This document shows, one piece after another, positions 60,187 to 64,000 of a DNA stretch of 64,000 bases. Under the pieces are notes generated by a model that worked only from the letters and a program-made list of their open reading frames with translations, searched no databases and was not told the DNA's origin. Position numbers and translations under genes: made by a program. Source of the stretch: Lamellibrachia satsuma (Eukaryota > Annelida > Polychaeta > Sabellida > Siboglinidae); NCBI GenBank assembly GCA_033239005.1, contig BSQZ01000001.1, positions 8,478,500 to 8,542,499 of the forward strand, read 5' to 3'. How positions within the stretch are numbered: position 1 is the stretch's first letter; each line of letters opens with the position of its first letter.

Positions 60187-60600
60187 TTAACAAGATTTAA
60201 CAAGACTGCCATCCCAAACAACAAGTTCCAGATGGCACGTAGACAAGGAAGCCATTGGCTTATCTAGAGTCCAAACATTTTCACATCTATTTGTAGCCCG
60301 CCTCTATCAGATATATGTCAATTCTATTTTTATTAAACATATTCACACTACTAGCATTAACCCAATCATTTGGCTGTTTGTTCCATTCATTTATCACCCT
60401 CTGTGAGAAAAAGAGCTTTCTCATGTCCAACCTACACTGATCCTTAACTAATGCTGCTTTGCGTCCTCTGGTTCTACTGCCTTCTTTAAGTTTGAAGAAC
60501 ATATTCCTATCAACATCCTCATAACCGTTCACTATTTTGAACACTTCTATTTGGTCTCCTCTTAGTCTCCTAGTGTTGTCAAACCACATTGTAATAAGCG
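60187..60600 (-). mobile_element. Truncated LINE 3' end (CR1/L2-like reverse-transcriptase C-terminus)
   Basis: On the minus strand a 100-codon open frame (60589-60287) reads RRLRGDQIEVFKIVNGYEDV, LKEGSRTRGRKAALVKDQCR, LDMRKLFFSQRVINEWNKQP and ends YLIEAGYK, stop. This is the conserved region after the reverse-transcriptase domain of CR1/L2-type LINEs. The 3' UTR ends in tandem atttaacaag units (60188-60208). 5' truncated; upstream sequence (60600-60780) is degenerate. Confidence 0.9.
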
Positions 60601-60923
60601 GATTTCGTAACTAAGGTCTCTAGAACCGGACCACTTTTTTTGTTCGACATCCATAATTATTCTACGCGTGTCGTACCATACACCTGACAAGCGCCGAACA
60701 CTTACATGCGGCTGGGTCTGTTCTGTTTGCAAATGGCCCGAAGTAATTCTGTTAAGAGGAGCCCAATGTATTACATAATACATTTAACCAGAGTACCTGA
60801 TACATTTTATTATTTGGACTCGATTGAATATTTATAATTGTATTTGTAAATATAAATGTATATGTTCATGGTTAATTTGATCAAATGTCCAACTGTACTA
60901 ATTGTCATGCCCGTCCTCTTCGG

Positions 60924-60934
60924 GGGGGGGGGGG
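60924..60934. repeat. Poly-G run
   Basis: An uninterrupted G run occurs just after cctcttc. Nothing else is recognised between 60600 and 61780 except short gtgtatctggtataaccatt repeats near 61188-61270. Confidence 0.8.
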
Positions 60935-61780
60935 GTTCGGGGATTCGTTCGAACCCCCTATTTAAGAGAATAAGAATTGTGTTTAACTGTAACATTTTCA
61001 GAAATCGTCCCAGAAATCCCCGGCTGATTGTATACGCTCGAACCCCATTTTTAAAAACTCAGAGAACGGGCCTGGTTGGATTGCGTATAATTTTTGCATC
61101 AATCGGTTGCACAGACGTGTTGTGTTTATTAAATTACACACAATTGTATTGTTGTGTTTGCTAAATTATACACAATTGTATTCATGGTGTATCTTGAGTA
61201 ACCATTATATATGGTGTATCTGGTATAACCATTATACATGGTGTATCTGGTATCTGGTATAACCATTATATATTTCTTAAAATACTTTGCATTACATTGT
61301 GCATGCTGTGGAGTGTGTCTTCACACCATGTTTTCCATGTTTGTACTGTTGAGTGATACTGTATTACTAACACATTCTGTTAACATTTGCCTGTTTGCAA
61401 GTATTTATTTAGGTTTAGAAATAAGAACACAATAAAGAACTATAGACGACTGGCGCCATCATGTTGTTTGTATAATTGTGTTACGCCACACAAGCATAGG
61501 AAGCATTCCTTACGGTTTTATGCATTTTATACCTTAATGCATACGTTGATGACATTTCTTTTTACAACACACTGCGTAGAGATCGCTGTACGACACAAAT
61601 AGATCGAAAAATAAATCTTCACTTCTAAATTAATATAATGTTTTTCATCGGGTAATTGAATGTTCTGTTTTCTACAACTTCTGACAAACTATTCTCAAAT
61701 GTACTGCAACAATAAAGATTATGCTTCGTAAAGATTAAAACATTCTATTATTAATTTATACGTACTTTGAGATCGAATAA

Positions 61781-62110
61781 ATGACAGTGTTGGGGCATTT
61801 CAATATTACAAAAACCTCGAACTACCTGCACAACAATTATGAAAATCGTTCTGCTTTGAAATTATATTTAGGTGACCTGATGGAAATTTCAAGAAAGGAT
61901 ATAAACTTCTGTAAGGCAGCAGCACGGAGGACTTTCAAGATGCTTTCGAGTGATCTGGTAGTCAACAGTTGCACCCCGTACGAAGCTGAAAGAACGTATT
62001 TTCAAACCAACAGTACAGTTTGTGCTGCTGTTGCTAGCGAGCAGATCAACCGAACAAATCAACAGATCCACTGCGCAACACAGGCAATAGCAATTACATG
62101 CAAAAGTTAA
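61781..62110 (+). CDS. Orphan ORF, 109 codons, unidentified
   Basis: An ATG-initiated open frame encodes a Cys-containing, mostly polar protein with LKLYLGDLMEISRKDINFCK, then RRTFKMLSSDLVVNSCTPYE and a C-terminus QIHCATQAIAITCKS. An acceptor-like atatttag occurs at about 61872, so it could instead be a 3'-terminal exon from 61873. I do not recognise a family. Confidence 0.3.
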   Translation: MTVLGHFNITKTSNYLHNNYENRSALKLYLGDLMEISRKDINFCKAAARRTFKMLSSDLVVNSCTPYEAERTYFQTNSTVCAAVASEQINRTNQQIHCATQAIAITCKS

Positions 62111-62144
62111 AATAATCGATTACACTGTATGTAATCACATATCT

Positions 62145-62400
62145 TTATGGCCGTTGCCCAAACAAGTCAAATGGTGCCACTCCAGCAAGAATCACAAGCA
62201 GCAAATATATTCCCGACCCGAGAGAGTTGTCAGCGTCTCGTTCGTATATGGGACACGTCCACTGCGTGTCCGCTATCTTCGTCTTCACGGCGTCCACAAC
62301 AAGTGAAGTGGTGACGAATTTCTTCACCCTGTATATGTCGACGTGGTTATTTGTTATTCTCGCGTGAATACGCTCTGTACGCACTTCTACGTCACTTCCT
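62145..62400 (-). CDS. Orphan ORF ending in a hydrophobic segment, unidentified
   Basis: The minus-strand frame reads RIHARITNNHVDIYRVKKFV, TTSLVVDAVKTKIADTQWTC and ends in a possible membrane helix, SGIYLLLVILAGVAPFDLFG, QRP, stop. There is no in-frame ATG (only GTG) before an upstream stop, so if real it begins at a splice acceptor near 62400. Not recognised. Confidence 0.3.
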
Positions 62401-62704
62401 CAAACAGTTTACCGCTCAAAACAGCGTCAACGCTGTCTCCCACCAGCCAGTTTGTGGTAACTGAAACATGATAACATTCAGAAGATTAGACAAGATAGCC
62501 CAAGTAGATCATTGTCCAGTCTACCTATTTATTGATGATAGTAGCGGGACAAGCATCGAGGTGAGAGACATGGTCAAGTTTCTCAGTTGAGAGTTTGCAG
62601 TGGGAAAACGTCATTCTGTTAAGAACTAAAATAAAAAACATATTATGCATCCGTAGCAGCAAATATGCCAAACACAATACAACATAAACTTTCCAGCTCC
62701 AACA

Positions 62705-63075
62705 TGATCATGCGCCTCGTCAACAATTTAATCGTGCACCTCGTCACCGACATAATCGTACGCCTCATCATCGACGTGATCGTGCGCTTCATCAACAACT
62801 TGATTGTACGTCTCGTCTCCGACTTCGTCGTGTGATTCGTTGCTGACTTGATCGTGCGTCTCGTCCCCGATTTGATCGAGCGCGTCGTCGCTAACCTCAC
62901 CGTGCTGATCGTCACCGACTTCATCGTGCGACTCGTTACCGACTTCATCGTGCGACTCGTCACCGACTTCATCGTGCAACTCGTCTCCGACTTAATTGTG
63001 CGCTTATTCACCAACTCGATCATGCGCCTTGTCCCCAACCTTATCATGCGCTTAATCACCGACTTGATCATGTCG
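62705..63075. repeat. 24-bp minisatellite, about 15 copies
   Basis: The unit gactcgtcaccgacttcatc plus gtgc varies at many positions. In one minus-strand frame it gives acidic octads (HDEVGDES-like) and in another basic ones (RTMKSVTS-like). The acidic frame is open for 83 codons, but I see no start, splice signal or partner, so coding status is unproven. Confidence 0.85.
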
Positions 63076-63080
63076 GCAAC

Positions 63081-64000
63081 AATTAATTTTTCATAAAATC
63101 ATTCTAAAATGAGACGAGGACAAAATTATGTGAATTGCGGAAGCTGGTTTACGCCCCACCCAGTCCAAATTAAACCCTCTTTGAAAACAGCTCATCGAAA
63201 ATGTAGTTAACATATATACATTTCTTACTAGTCAGCATTACGACTTTTGGCATGTTGTTATCATTACCCCACTAACTATACGTGCGTGTGTAGGATGTTC
63301 ATTTCCACGATGACATGTCTCTGCCCGTCTTTTGTTGCCGTAACTTTGATGTATGCAGGACAAGCTTTCCCGAAGATGAAGACAACCATTTATTTTGGCT
63401 TTCAACAATGAGGTGTGCTTTGCAATGTATTGCACATCAACTCTGAAAACGGGAGAGTCAGTGGAATGTCTAGGAACGTTGATGGGGGGGGTCATGTTTA
63501 GCCATTTTTATCACATATCATCGTTCCGCTATCGAACCCATTGGCACGGTTTGTTGGTGGAGTCAACTGGCGTAAAAGTGCATTATTTTTAAATGTCACA
63601 CATTGTTGAATGTTGAACTTAAACATACATGTATGTACATATAGAATAGATTACAGATCGATGAAGATATACTGGTACTAATTGACCATATTAAACAAAT
63701 CGAAAACAATAACGTGGATTTGAGCGGGAATCATTGCGTTCTTTTGTAAAAAAACAATTCACATAGAGACTGGACAAAAACAAAAGAAGAGATCACTGTG
63801 AAGCGGGTGACGCTTTGCCATTCTGCCAAGCTGGCTCTGGCAATTAGTGGAGCACCTTACATAAATGTGCTATAGACAAAGAATGTGTGCTGAGACGCAC
63901 AAGAAATGCTATCTTGCACACACCCTCCACATAATTGGTCGTGTTACGCTTCTCGGTCATGGTAAGCCCTACAACTTACAACAATTAGCATTAACAGAAG
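63081..64000. other. Right edge, nothing recognised
   Basis: Only short ORFs without family signature; no tRNA, repeat or splice-supported exon was seen. Confidence 0.5.

Overview
This is intron-rich metazoan genomic DNA. It carries GT-AG introns with many phases, AATAAA signals, degenerate DNA transposons, LINE and SINE remnants, and many minisatellites. It most likely comes from an invertebrate, probably a marine bilaterian; I cannot name the species. There are no operons, bacterial ribosome-binding sites, CRISPR arrays or prophage genes.

Layout. (1) 1-1141: the last exons of an unidentified + strand gene whose body lies left of the window. (2) 4115-14935, minus strand: a complete WDR5 coding sequence in 13 exons (366 aa), the WD40 scaffold of MLL/SET1 histone H3K4 methyltransferase complexes. 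Its introns hold two hAT elements with 8-bp target-site duplications, fold-back repeats and minisatellites, and a 49-bp minisatellite starts about 190 bp past the stop. (3) 14936-22865: the divergent intergenic/5' region, with a broken transposon-like gene, a tRNA-derived SINE fragment, TIR elements and a CpG-richer stretch near 18.3-18.9 kb that may be the shared promoter. (4) 22866-51246, plus strand: a BET-family bromodomain gene in 21 recognised coding exons (at least 1253 aa), with BD1, BD2, ET domain, Ser-rich acidic stretches and a BRD4-type C-terminal motif. Its first exon was not found. (5) 51247-57874: downstream region with a 30-bp minisatellite of about 1 kb, poly(A) signals, a LINE 3' end and a third hAT element. 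(6) 57875-59843, minus strand: three coding exons of a TMEM141-like small membrane protein. (7) 59844-64000: a LINE reverse-transcriptase C-terminal fragment, two orphan ORFs and a 24-bp minisatellite.

Biology. WDR5 (writing of H3K4 methylation) and BET (reading of acetyl-lysine, P-TEFb recruitment) both serve chromatin-based transcription and lie head to head. From general knowledge, human WDR5 and BRD3 are also head-to-head neighbours at 9q34.2, TMEM141 lies in 9q34.3, and BRD2, BRD3, BRD4 and BRDT lie in the four MHC-paralogous regions. The window therefore looks like an unduplicated piece of the 'proto-MHC' linkage group. I found no convincing wholly new system. The most noteworthy points are this linkage, transposon and minisatellite sequence next to WDR5 splice acceptors, a Ser in place of the usual BET BD2 His, a possible short BET isoform, and two large palindromes involving LINE 3' ends.
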